Assembly: GCA_035551935.1 (NCBI GenBank)
Contig: DASZMJ010000357.1
Location: forward strand, 1-5,205
Direction of reading: 5' to 3'
DNA length: 5,205 nt
From: DASZMJ01 sp035551935
GTDB taxonomy: Bacteria; Planctomycetota; Planctomycetia; Isosphaerales; Isosphaeraceae
Below, one piece after another: positions 1 to 5,205 of this stretch (within the stretch, counting starts at the first letter, position 1; each line of letters starts with the position of its first letter). Both the position numbers and the translations under genes were made by a program. The notes below the pieces were generated by a model. The model saw only the letters and a list, made by a program, of their open reading frames with translations. It made no database searches and was not told the DNA's origin.

Positions 1-60
1 GCGGACCTCTTCGATGGGTGGAATCGAAGAGGTCCGCAATAGCGGACCCTACGAAGAGCG
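1..60. repeat. REPIN-like palindromic repeat, copy A, truncated by the window edge
   Basis: Positions 1-15 are perfectly complementary to 23-37 (15 bp, 7-nt loop gggtgga). The right arm runs into a complete REP-like unit at 31-52: stem GGTCCGC (31-37), loop AATA, stem GCGGACC (42-48), then CTAC and GAAGAGCG to position 60. Positions 31-60 are identical to the reverse complement of the left arm of the repeat near 3850. The first seven bases, GCGGACC, match the end of an inverted unit, so the mate of this pair most likely continues left of the window. The repeat lies about 90 bases past the stop of the minus-strand gene ending at 153. It has no coding capacity; open frames through it are chance frames. 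The structure is seen directly; the name REPIN-like is by analogy. Confidence 0.85.
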
Positions 61-120
61 ATTCCTTCCCGCGATCCGGTCTAACCCGCCCGCGGCCGAA
101 CTCGGTCGGGGACGGGACGA

Positions 121-141
121 GGGGGTCGTCGAGGAGCCCCC
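121..141 (-). terminator. Possible hairpin terminator after the first minus-strand gene
   Basis: GGGGG at 121-125 pairs with CCCCC at 137-141 around an 11-nt loop, starting 12 bases downstream of the stop codon at 153-155 in the direction of transcription. There is no T-tract after it, so it is not a classical intrinsic terminator. It could be a Rho-type or 3'-end protecting hairpin, or chance in GC-rich DNA. A similar hairpin sits just after the stop of the plus-strand gene. The rest of 61-152 shows nothing recognisable. Confidence 0.25.
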
Positions 142-152
142 GGCGGCCGCGC

Positions 153-1427
153 TCACTGCTCGCTCCAGGGGCGGCTCGGCGGGGGGGGAGGCGGCTCCTT
201 CCAGCGCCAGGACGGCCGGTAGGAGACGCGGAGGTAGGGCGTCGCGACGGGCCGGCCGCCCTGGGCCTGCGACTGGAGCAGGGCGTCGAGGGTGCCGCTG
301 GTCAGGAGCGTCCGCTCGACCGGCCAGGATGGCGTGCCGTCGAGCATCATCGACTCGATGCCGTGGAGGAGGAGGGTGAAGTGGGCGCCGGGCCGCGCCT
401 CCTGGGTCCAGAAGTGCGTCGACTCGACCTTCCGATCGTCGGCGTAGCGCCAGGCCGCGGTCCAGGAGCCGACGGCGCCGTTGAGCTCGAAAAGGAAGGC
501 ACGGAGCCCGTCCTCGTAGTTCACGATCAACAGCTTCGGGCTCGGGACGGCCTGGCGATTCAACGCCTCGCCGCGCTGAAAACCCGGCGCGCGGCGCAGG
601 GCGGCCTCGAAGAGCTCGGGGTCGCACTGGCGATCGTCGAGGGCCTTCCAGACGGCGTCGCCGCCGAGGCATTGCACGGAACGGACGCCGGTCTCGCCGC
701 CACGACGCTGCTCCGCCAGCGATTGCACGGCCTCGAGGCCGTGGAACCCGTAGGCGTCGGTCGAGCCGAAGGTGAAGGCGACGATCTCGGCGAGCCGCGC
801 GCCGCGGGCGACGTCGGCGGGCGGGTGTCGCCAGGTCCCCGGGACCGAGGAGCCGGCCATGAGCGGGACCTTCAACTCGCGCGCCGTGTCGTAGATATAT
901 TTGGCATCATCCCAATTGTCGGCGAGGTGCTTGTCGATGAAGACGGGGACGACGCGGCGGCTGTCGCGGAAGACCTTGAGGGTTTCCTCCCAGAAGCGAC
1001 GCTTGGGATAGCGGTGATTGCCCGTGGGCGAGACCGGGTAATCGCCGTGCTCCGCGACGAGCAGGACGCCGTCGACGGCGAGCGTGCCGGTGCCGAGGGT
1101 GAGCGTCTCGGCGATGGTCGGCTTGATCGGGAAGCGGTGCGAGGCGGCCAGGAGCCGGCTGATGTCGTTGGGAGGGCGCTGATCGGTGTAGAGCGCGACG
1201 AGCTTCAGGGGCGAGTCGCGGCCGGTGCCGTCGAGCATGTCGGTCAGGAGGAGCCGGCTGACGATGATGTCGGCGTGGGAATTGTGGCGGTACTCGGTCA
1301 CCACCGCCGCGACGCGACGGGTCGGCGTCGTCGGCTCGTCGGCCGGCGCCGCGGCCCACGACGCGGCCACCAGCGGGAGCGCGGCGGTCCAACGAACGGT
1401 CCGACTCGTCGCGGGGGCGGTTCTCAT
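153..1427 (-). CDS. Exported conserved protein with Gfo/Idh/MocA-like Rossmann N-terminus
   Basis: This 424-aa protein begins with an export signal: hydrophobic stretch about 13-27, likely cleavage after Ala-Pro-Ala at 27-29. The segment RVAAVVTEYRHNSHADIIVS (38-57) looks like the first beta strand and helix of a nucleotide-binding fold as in Gfo/Idh/MocA oxidoreductases. The classical GxGxxG is absent, replaced by a TEYRHNSHAD motif. Further motifs are VDGVLLVAEHGDYP (118-131), VFIDKHLADNWDDAK (162-176), AGSSVPGTWRHP (191-202), GSTDAYGFHGLEAVQ (221-235) and RRGGETGV (241-248). From memory these belong to a secreted family found in Planctomycetes and related phyla, with no established reaction. 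The Asp, His and Trp residues in these motifs suggest a preserved pocket; whether it binds NAD(P) is unknown. The tail (411-424) is proline rich. The start has no visible Shine-Dalgarno sequence but is fixed by the signal peptide. The gene is divergent from its neighbour and stands alone. Gene call secure, function unknown. Confidence 0.9.
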   Translation of the reverse strand: MRTAPATSRTVRWTAALPLVAASWAAAPADEPTTPTRRVAAVVTEYRHNSHADIIVSRLLLTDMLDGTGRDSPLKLVALYTDQRPPNDISRLLAASHRFPIKPTIAETLTLGTGTLAVDGVLLVAEHGDYPVSPTGNHRYPKRRFWEETLKVFRDSRRVVPVFIDKHLADNWDDAKYIYDTARELKVPLMAGSSVPGTWRHPPADVARGARLAEIVAFTFGSTDAYGFHGLEAVQSLAEQRRGGETGVRSVQCLGGDAVWKALDDRQCDPELFEAALRRAPGFQRGEALNRQAVPSPKLLIVNYEDGLRAFLFELNGAVGSWTAAWRYADDRKVESTHFWTQEARPGAHFTLLLHGIESMMLDGTPSWPVERTLLTSGTLDALLQSQAQGGRPVATPYLRVSYRPSWRWKEPPPPPPSRPWSEQ

Positions 1428-1435
1428 GAGGGGCT

Positions 1436-1464
1436 ATTCTCGACGGGCCGGACCCGGCCCGCAA
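1436..1464 (-). promoter_or_regulatory. Weak promoter candidate for the minus-strand gene starting at 1427
   Basis: On the minus strand TTGCGG (1464-1459) is followed after exactly 17 bases by GAGAAT (1441-1436), resembling -35 and -10 boxes with about half the consensus positions each. Transcription would start only a few bases before the ATG at 1427, giving a nearly leaderless mRNA. That fits the lack of a Shine-Dalgarno sequence, but planctomycete promoters are poorly defined and this may be chance. The -35 candidate lies inside inverted repeats. Confidence 0.2.
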
Positions 1465-1489
1465 GTCGTTTCGGACGATTCGGGCCGGG
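1445..1489. promoter_or_regulatory. Overlapping inverted repeats in the divergent intergenic region
   Basis: Two perfect inverted repeats share bases. GGGCCG (1445-1450) pairs with CGGCCC (1455-1460) across four bases. CCCGGCCCG (1453-1461) pairs with CGGGCCGGG (1481-1489) across 19 bases, and that loop contains a further 4-bp stem, TCGT (1466-1469) with ACGA (1475-1478). Because 1455-1460 is used by both, the two structures exclude each other. The position, just upstream of the minus-strand gene and overlapping its -35 candidate, suits an operator or leader structure. High GC makes such repeats easier by chance, so function is inference. Confidence 0.35.
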
Positions 1490-1580
1490 CCGCCGTCCTG
1501 CCGCCGGAAAGGCCCCGCCGTCCGAAAGACCACCGTGCCTACTGGCTTCCGGCCCGGATCGGAGTATCTTCTACGGATCG

Positions 1581-1600
1581 ACCTCCCGTGCGAGGGAGGT
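1581..1600 (+). promoter_or_regulatory. Stem-loop in the likely leader of the propeller gene
   Basis: ACCTCCC (1581-1587) pairs perfectly with GGGAGGT (1594-1600) across the six-base loop gtgcga. It lies 28 bases before the ATG at 1628. The 3' arm contains GGAGG, the best Shine-Dalgarno-like sequence in this leader, but too far from the ATG for normal use. Nearer candidates are only GGAG (1608-1611, 16 bases away) and GGGG (1614-1617, 10 bases away). A weak -10-like TATCTT at 1565-1570 would place the stem-loop at the start of the transcript. Role unknown; it could tune translation or RNA stability. Confidence 0.35.
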
Positions 1601-1627
1601 CTCCTCCGGAGTCGGGGCAACACCGTC

Positions 1628-3760
1628 ATGCGCGCGCGAAACTGGGCTGCTATCCTCGTCCTCTCGACGATCCTGCCGACCGCGGCCGACGCCGCGGGAG
1701 GCCGGGTCTCGTGGAAGAAGACGACCATCGAGGGGAAGTTCCGCTCCGAGGGCGTCGCCGTCGCCGACGTGAACAAGGATGGCAAGCCCGACATCCTCAT
1801 CGGCGACTCGTGGTACGAGGCGCCGTCCTGGTCCAAGCACGACATCCGCAAGCCCGGCGACTACGGCGACGGCCTCCATTCCTACAGCGAGTGCATGCTC
1901 TGCTGGGCCGACGACATCAACCGCGACGGCTGGCCCGACCAGATCGTCATCGGCTTCCCGGGCAACGCGGCGGCCTGGTACGAGAACCCGCAGGGCAAGG
2001 ACGGCCACTGGGCCCGTCACGAGATCTGGCCCAGCTCCTGCAACGAGACGCCGCTCTACACCGACCTCTTCGGCGACGGCCGTCGCGTGCTGGTCATGGC
2101 CTGGCAGCCCAAGGGCAAGCAGGACGAGGGGCAGATGGCCTGGTTCGCGCCCGGGAGCGACCCGTCGCAGCCCTGGGAGATGCACCCGATCAGCACGGGC
2201 AAGAACCCGCCCGGCACCCAGCAGTTCGCGCACGGGCTCGGCGTCGACGACCTCAACGGCGACGGCCGCAAGGACGTCATCTGCACCGGCGGCTGGTGGG
2301 AGCAGCCCCGATCCGGCAACGCCTGGGCCTTCCACCCCGCCCAGCTCGGCGACGCCGTGGCCAACATGATCGCCTACGACGTCAACGGCGACGGCAAGGC
2401 CGACGTCGTCGCCAGCTCGGCGCACCGCTTCGGCATCTGGTGGTTCGAGCAGGGCGACGCGAAGGACGGCTCGCCGACGTTCGTCCGCCACGACCTGTTC
2501 CCCGACCTCGTCTCCGAGACCCACGCCCTGATCGCCGCCGACATCGACGGCGACGGCCTCAAGGACCTGGTCACCGGCAAGCGGTTCTGGTCGCACGGCC
2601 GGAGCGAAGCGGGCTCGGACAAGCCCGCCCGCCTCTACTGGTTCAAGGCGGCCCGCGGGCCGGGCGGCAAGGTCCAGTTCGAGCCGCGCGAGATCGACGA
2701 CCAGAGCGGCATCGGCACCCAGTTCGAGGTCCTCGACTTCAACGGCGACGGCCTGCTCGACATCGTCACCGCGAACAAGAAGGGCGTGTTCCTGTTCGAG
2801 CAGGTCCGCCCGGCGGCGAGCACCGCCCAGGCCCAGCCCGTGCGGATGGGTTGCGGCGCGATGACGTTCGACACGGTGCCGGGCTGGGGCCTCGGGCCCG
2901 ACGGCAAGTCCGTCATCGGGCCGTGCCACGGCAGCGTCGTGGTCGACAAGGAAGGGAATATCTACACCAGTGCCCATGCCGGGGTCTTCGTCTTCGCGAC
3001 CGACGGCAAGGTGGTCCGCAGCTTCCTCGGCGACCGGTACTCCGACATCCACGACATGAAGATCCGCGAGGAGGACGGCCGCGAGTTCATCTACGGGGCG
3101 CGCAACAACAACGCCGAGGGCATCAAGTTCGACGCCCACACCGGCGACATCGTCCTGAAGCTCCCGTTCCCCGAGGCGTCGGGGCTGCCGTCGAAGCCCT
3201 TCAACCCCACGGCGATCACCGTGGCCCCGAACGGCGACATCTTCCTGGCGGACGGATATGCGAGCGATCACATCTTCAAGTTTGACAAGGCCGGCAAGTA
3301 CCTGATGCACTTCGGGACCAAGGGGAACGGCCTGAAGGAGTTCAACACCGCCCACGGGATGACGCTCGACACGCGCTACGATCCGCCCCGCCTCCTGATC
3401 TGCGACCGCAACCACCAGCCCAAGGGGCGCCTGCTGCACTACAGCCTCGACGGCGAATTCCTCGACGAGGTCGTGACCGGCCTGGGCATGCCGACGTCGG
3501 CCGCGGTCCGGGGGGACTTCGTCTCGGTGCCGGACCTGCGCGGTCGGCTGGTGATCCTCGACAAGACCAACACGATCGTCGCGGTCCTCGGCAACAACCC
3601 CGACCCCGCGGCGGGGAGGGACTACAACGTGCCGCAGGAGCGCTGGATCGAGGGGATCTTCAGCGGCACGCACGGCTCGTCCTGGGACAAGGACGGCAAC
3701 CTCTACGTCCAGGACTGGAATGTCTCCGGCCGCATCATGAAGCTGGTCCGCGTCAAGTAG
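1628..3760 (+). CDS. Exported double beta-propeller protein: FG-GAP/VCBS plus NHL-like repeats
   Basis: This 710-aa protein has a Sec signal peptide (MRARNW, hydrophobic 7-19, cleavage after Ala-Asp-Ala at 20-22). The ATG at 1628 was chosen for that signal; an in-frame GTG at 1535 would add 31 residues before it. Residues about 40-395 carry seven calcium-loop motifs of the FG-GAP/VCBS kind (D-x-N/D-x-D-G-x-x-D) beginning at D47, D96, D146, D208, D251, D305 and D370, matching a seven-bladed integrin-alpha-like propeller. The third, DLFGDGRRV at 146-154, lacks the Asn and last Asp and is degenerate. Residues about 430-710 hold six NHL-like blades with motifs such as DKEGNIYTS (440-448), APNGDIFLADG (533-543) and DKDGNLYVQDW (687-697). 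A Cys-x-x-Cys at 89-92 is followed by Trp, so it is not a haem c site. Likely a calcium-stabilised periplasmic or surface binding protein; ligand unknown. No catalytic motif was recognised. It stands alone and converges on the WD40 gene. Confidence 0.93.
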   Translation: MRARNWAAILVLSTILPTAADAAGGRVSWKKTTIEGKFRSEGVAVADVNKDGKPDILIGDSWYEAPSWSKHDIRKPGDYGDGLHSYSECMLCWADDINRDGWPDQIVIGFPGNAAAWYENPQGKDGHWARHEIWPSSCNETPLYTDLFGDGRRVLVMAWQPKGKQDEGQMAWFAPGSDPSQPWEMHPISTGKNPPGTQQFAHGLGVDDLNGDGRKDVICTGGWWEQPRSGNAWAFHPAQLGDAVANMIAYDVNGDGKADVVASSAHRFGIWWFEQGDAKDGSPTFVRHDLFPDLVSETHALIAADIDGDGLKDLVTGKRFWSHGRSEAGSDKPARLYWFKAARGPGGKVQFEPREIDDQSGIGTQFEVLDFNGDGLLDIVTANKKGVFLFEQVRPAASTAQAQPVRMGCGAMTFDTVPGWGLGPDGKSVIGPCHGSVVVDKEGNIYTSAHAGVFVFATDGKVVRSFLGDRYSDIHDMKIREEDGREFIYGARNNNAEGIKFDAHTGDIVLKLPFPEASGLPSKPFNPTAITVAPNGDIFLADGYASDHIFKFDKAGKYLMHFGTKGNGLKEFNTAHGMTLDTRYDPPRLLICDRNHQPKGRLLHYSLDGEFLDEVVTGLGMPTSAAVRGDFVSVPDLRGRLVILDKTNTIVAVLGNNPDPAAGRDYNVPQERWIEGIFSGTHGSSWDKDGNLYVQDWNVSGRIMKLVRVK

Positions 3761-3781
3761 CCGACGACGCCGCCTCGAAGC

Positions 3782-3811
3782 CGGGGGACCCGCATGCTGG
3801 GCTCGCCCCCG
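3782..3811 (+). terminator. Possible hairpin terminator after the double-propeller gene
   Basis: CGGGGG (3782-3787) pairs with CCCCCG (3806-3811), starting 22 bases past the stop codon. Inside the 18-base loop CCC (3789-3791) can pair with GGG (3799-3801), extending an imperfect stem. No T-tract follows. Placement right after the stop supports a 3'-end role, but GC-rich chance pairing cannot be excluded. Confidence 0.35.
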
Positions 3812-3854
3812 ACCCTCCGCATCGGGAGACATCGTCGTTAATGAACCGCTCTTC

Positions 3855-3923
3855 GTAGGGTCCGCTATTGCGGACCGATCCCCTTGTGGCGGAAGAAGAT
3901 CGGTCCGCAATAGCGGACCCTAC
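3855..3923. repeat. REPIN-like palindromic repeat, copy B, complete
   Basis: A perfect 26-bp inverted repeat: 3855-3880 is the exact reverse complement of 3898-3923, with a 17-base spacer. Each arm contains the same REP-like unit as at 31-52, so there is a minus-oriented unit at 3855-3876 and a plus-oriented unit at 3902-3923. Each unit is itself a hairpin, GGTCCGC and GCGGACC around AATA (or TATT). The element can therefore fold as two small hairpins or one long one. Outside the left arm, identity with copy A runs to 3847 (30 bases). The flank outside the right arm is diverged, CTACAAAAGACG instead of CTACGAAGAGCG. It sits between convergent genes, 94 bases past one stop and 29 past the other, where it could help end or protect both transcripts. 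No target-site duplication or transposase was seen. Confidence 0.9.
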
Positions 3924-3952
3924 AAAAGACGAGCCTTCCAGGCGATTTCGGA

Positions 3953-5086
3953 TCAGCGCCGTGGCCGTTTGGCCTTGGCCTTCGCCTTGCCCTTCACCTT
4001 CGCGCCGTCGCCGGGGAGGTCCCAGACGCGGACGAGGTTGTCGAAGCTGGAGGCGGCGACGCGGCGGCCGTCGGCGGAGAAGACGACCTCGGTGATGCCC
4101 TTGGTGGACCCGGCCAGGGCGCCGAGCCGCTGGCCGGTGGCCACGTCCCAGAGGCTCACCGGCGTCCGATCGTGGACGCCGGCCGACGGGCCCGAGGCGA
4201 GGACCCGGCCGTCGGGCGAGAACCGCAGGACCTTGATGGTCGGCTCGGTGCTCATGTTGGGCAACGGCCCGGGCTCGAACACCAGCTCGCCGGTCGGGCG
4301 CAGCGTCTTCAGGTTGATGAAGGTGGTCCGGTGGTTCAGGGCCTTGCCGCCGCTGACGGCCGCCAGGGGCGCGGCGGGGGAGCAGGCGACGGCGGCGAAG
4401 TCCGTCGTGGCGTCGGGGGCGTCGTGGCCGATCGCCTTGCGGAGCTTGCGCGTCGGCAGGTCCCAGAACGAGGCCTCGTCGGCGGTGATGAGCGCGAGGG
4501 TCTTGCCGTCGCCCGAGAGGTCGAACCCGTGGAGGGACGCGCCCTTCGTCGGCTTGAGGGTGTCGAGCCGCTTGCCGGCCTTCACGTCGTAGAGCATGAC
4601 GGCGGCCTGGTCGTGGCCGACGACGAGGACCGACCCGTCGGGGGTGTAGGCCAGCCGCGGCGAGGCGAGCGACGCCTCGTCGAAGGTGCCCTTCAGCTTG
4701 CCGGTCTTCGGGTCGTAGAAGGACACGTGGCCGACGTAGCCGCCGACGGCGAGGGTCTTGCCGTCGGGCGCGAAGGCGACGGCGTGGGCGCCGGGCGGGT
4801 GCGTCTCGCCGGGGTTCAGGGTGCGGAGCCGACGGCCGTTGGCGGCGTCCCAGACGGCCGCGGTGTCCTCGCCGGCGGTGGCCAGGAGCTTGCCGTCCGG
4901 GGAGAAGGCGACGCTGAAGACGAACTTCCCGTGCCCCTCGAGCACGCCGGCCGGGGCGATCGCGGGGAAGGCGTCGACGGGGTCCTTGAGCTCGAGGTCG
5001 ACCTGGCCCCGGGCGGCCCGGGTCGCCGACCCGAGCCCCGAGATCGTCCACAGCGAGAGGGCGGCAATCCGAGCGGCGCGCGTCAT
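3953..5086 (-). CDS. Exported seven-blade WD40 repeat protein with basic C-terminal tail
   Basis: This 377-aa protein starts with a probable signal peptide (MTRAARI, hydrophobic about 7-20, possible cleavage after Gly-Ser-Ala at 19-21). Seven WD40-type repeats follow, at about 48-90, 98-134, 140-177, 182-219, 227-269, 281-324 and 328-357, enough for one closed propeller. Blade-ending motifs are VWD (78-80), FYD (123-125), LYD (165-167), FWD (207-209), FIN (256-258, degenerate), LWD (312-314) and VWD (354-356). Typical FSPDGK-like turns occur at 61-66, 106-110, 289-293 and 337-340. The protein ends in a Lys/Ala/Arg tail, KVKGKAKAKAKRPRR (363-377), which could contact acidic polymers or be disordered. 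There is no kinase, sigma-factor or protease domain, unlike many planctomycete WD40 proteins. It probably acts as a binding scaffold outside the cytoplasm; partner unknown. The ATG at 5086 is supported by AGGAG eight bases upstream and by the signal peptide. Transcribed alone. Confidence 0.93.
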   Translation of the reverse strand: MTRAARIAALSLWTISGLGSATRAARGQVDLELKDPVDAFPAIAPAGVLEGHGKFVFSVAFSPDGKLLATAGEDTAAVWDAANGRRLRTLNPGETHPPGAHAVAFAPDGKTLAVGGYVGHVSFYDPKTGKLKGTFDEASLASPRLAYTPDGSVLVVGHDQAAVMLYDVKAGKRLDTLKPTKGASLHGFDLSGDGKTLALITADEASFWDLPTRKLRKAIGHDAPDATTDFAAVACSPAAPLAAVSGGKALNHRTTFINLKTLRPTGELVFEPGPLPNMSTEPTIKVLRFSPDGRVLASGPSAGVHDRTPVSLWDVATGQRLGALAGSTKGITEVVFSADGRRVAASSFDNLVRVWDLPGDGAKVKGKAKAKAKRPRR

Positions 5087-5094
5087 GGGGTCGT

Positions 5095-5100
5095 CTCCTG
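5095..5100 (-). promoter_or_regulatory. Ribosome binding site of the WD40 gene
   Basis: On the minus strand CAGGAG is followed by eight bases and then the ATG at 5086. This is the only strong, well-spaced Shine-Dalgarno sequence in the window and it fixes the start of the WD40 gene. Confidence 0.75.
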
Positions 5101-5142
5101 AGAGGCAAGGGCCGGCGTCGCGGTCGCCCGGGTCGTGCCGGC

Positions 5143-5159
5143 CGCCGCGCGCCGCGGCG
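5143..5159 (-). promoter_or_regulatory. GC-only stem-loop at the start of the WD40 leader
   Basis: CGCCGCG (5143-5149) pairs perfectly with CGCGGCG (5153-5159) around a 3-base loop. If transcription starts near 5159, as the -10 candidate suggests, the hairpin would form the very 5' end of the mRNA and could protect it from decay. The surrounding DNA is almost all G and C, so chance is a real alternative. Confidence 0.3.
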
Positions 5160-5165
5160 AGGCGA

Positions 5166-5174
5166 ATTGTAGCA
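5166..5174 (-). promoter_or_regulatory. Extended -10 promoter candidate for the WD40 gene
   Basis: The minus strand reads TGC directly followed by TACAAT (5171-5166), five of six matches to TATAAT with the TGn extension. It stands out as one of the few AT-rich spots in this stretch. No convincing -35 box lies 16-18 bases upstream, as is common with extended -10 promoters. The implied start near 5159 gives a leader of about 73 bases. Confidence 0.5.
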
Positions 5175-5205
5175 CGAGCCGTGCCTCGGCGCCGGGCGGT
5201 CGTCG

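Noticed and set aside
85..91. CxxC at residues 89-92 of the double-propeller protein as a haem c site (positions here are residue numbers)
   Set aside because: The following residue is Trp, not the His needed for covalent haem attachment.
1535..1627. GTG start at 1535 for the double-propeller protein
   Set aside because: It would put 31 residues without signal features before a textbook signal peptide starting at the ATG at 1628.
18..1772. A 584-codon plus-strand open frame antisense to the first minus-strand gene
   Set aside because: Its product is low in recognisable motifs and rich in Gly, Arg, Ala and Glu, as expected for the shadow of a GC-rich gene. The opposite strand encodes a signal peptide and clear family motifs, and the frame starts inside the palindromic repeat.
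1225..3285. A 686-codon plus-strand frame overlapping the double-propeller gene out of phase
   Set aside because: It is Arg/Gly/Pro rich without motifs and spans antisense of one gene, the intergenic gap and an off-frame of another.
1571..3910. A 779-codon minus-strand open frame antisense to the double-propeller gene, longer than the gene itself
   Set aside because: Composition is almost wholly Val, Ala, Asp, Gly, Arg and Leu with no domain, the usual mirror of codons ending in G or C. It also begins within the palindromic repeat, and the sense strand has unmistakable calcium-loop motifs.
3855..3923. CRISPR array or insertion-sequence ends
   Set aside because: Only two inverted units with one spacer are present, with no series of direct repeats, no transposase between or beside the arms, and no visible target duplication.
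3753..5108. A 451-codon minus-strand frame over the WD40 gene
   Set aside because: It is an off-frame of the WD40 gene with Arg/Pro/Gly-rich composition, running on through the repeat; the WD40 frame has the ribosome binding site and all seven blades.

Overview
The window looks like chromosomal DNA from a planctomycete, probably an Isosphaeraceae-like lineage. The evidence is very high GC, three stand-alone genes for exported proteins, the family types involved (FG-GAP/VCBS plus NHL propeller, WD40 propeller, and a secreted Rossmann-like family common in Planctomycetes) and weak Shine-Dalgarno signals. The lineage is inferred from style and remembered families, not from a search. No tRNA, rRNA, CRISPR array, transposase or phage gene was found.

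Layout. Positions 1-60 hold a palindromic repeat cut by the left edge. A minus-strand gene (153-1427) encodes a 424-aa exported protein with a Gfo/Idh/MocA-like N-terminus. A 200-bp divergent intergenic region with several inverted repeats separates it from a plus-strand gene (1628-3760). That gene encodes a 710-aa exported protein made of a seven-bladed FG-GAP/VCBS propeller followed by a six-bladed NHL-like propeller. A 192-bp convergent gap (3761-3952) holds a possible hairpin terminator and a second, complete copy of the palindromic repeat. The last gene, on the minus strand (3953-5086), encodes a 377-aa exported seven-blade WD40 protein with a very basic tail. It has a good ribosome binding site and an extended -10 promoter candidate upstream, near the right edge.

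The genes do not form an operon: the first two diverge and the last two converge. All three products carry export signals. Two are predicted beta-propeller scaffolds, which suggests binding roles outside the cytoplasm, but nothing in the sequence shows that they act together.

The most notable element is the repeat. It is a REPIN-like inverted pair of short palindromes, present twice, each time downstream of gene 3' ends. The outer unit is conserved between the copies. The inner arms differ in sequence between copies, yet each pair is perfectly self-complementary. No gene for a REP-associated transposase lies in the window.
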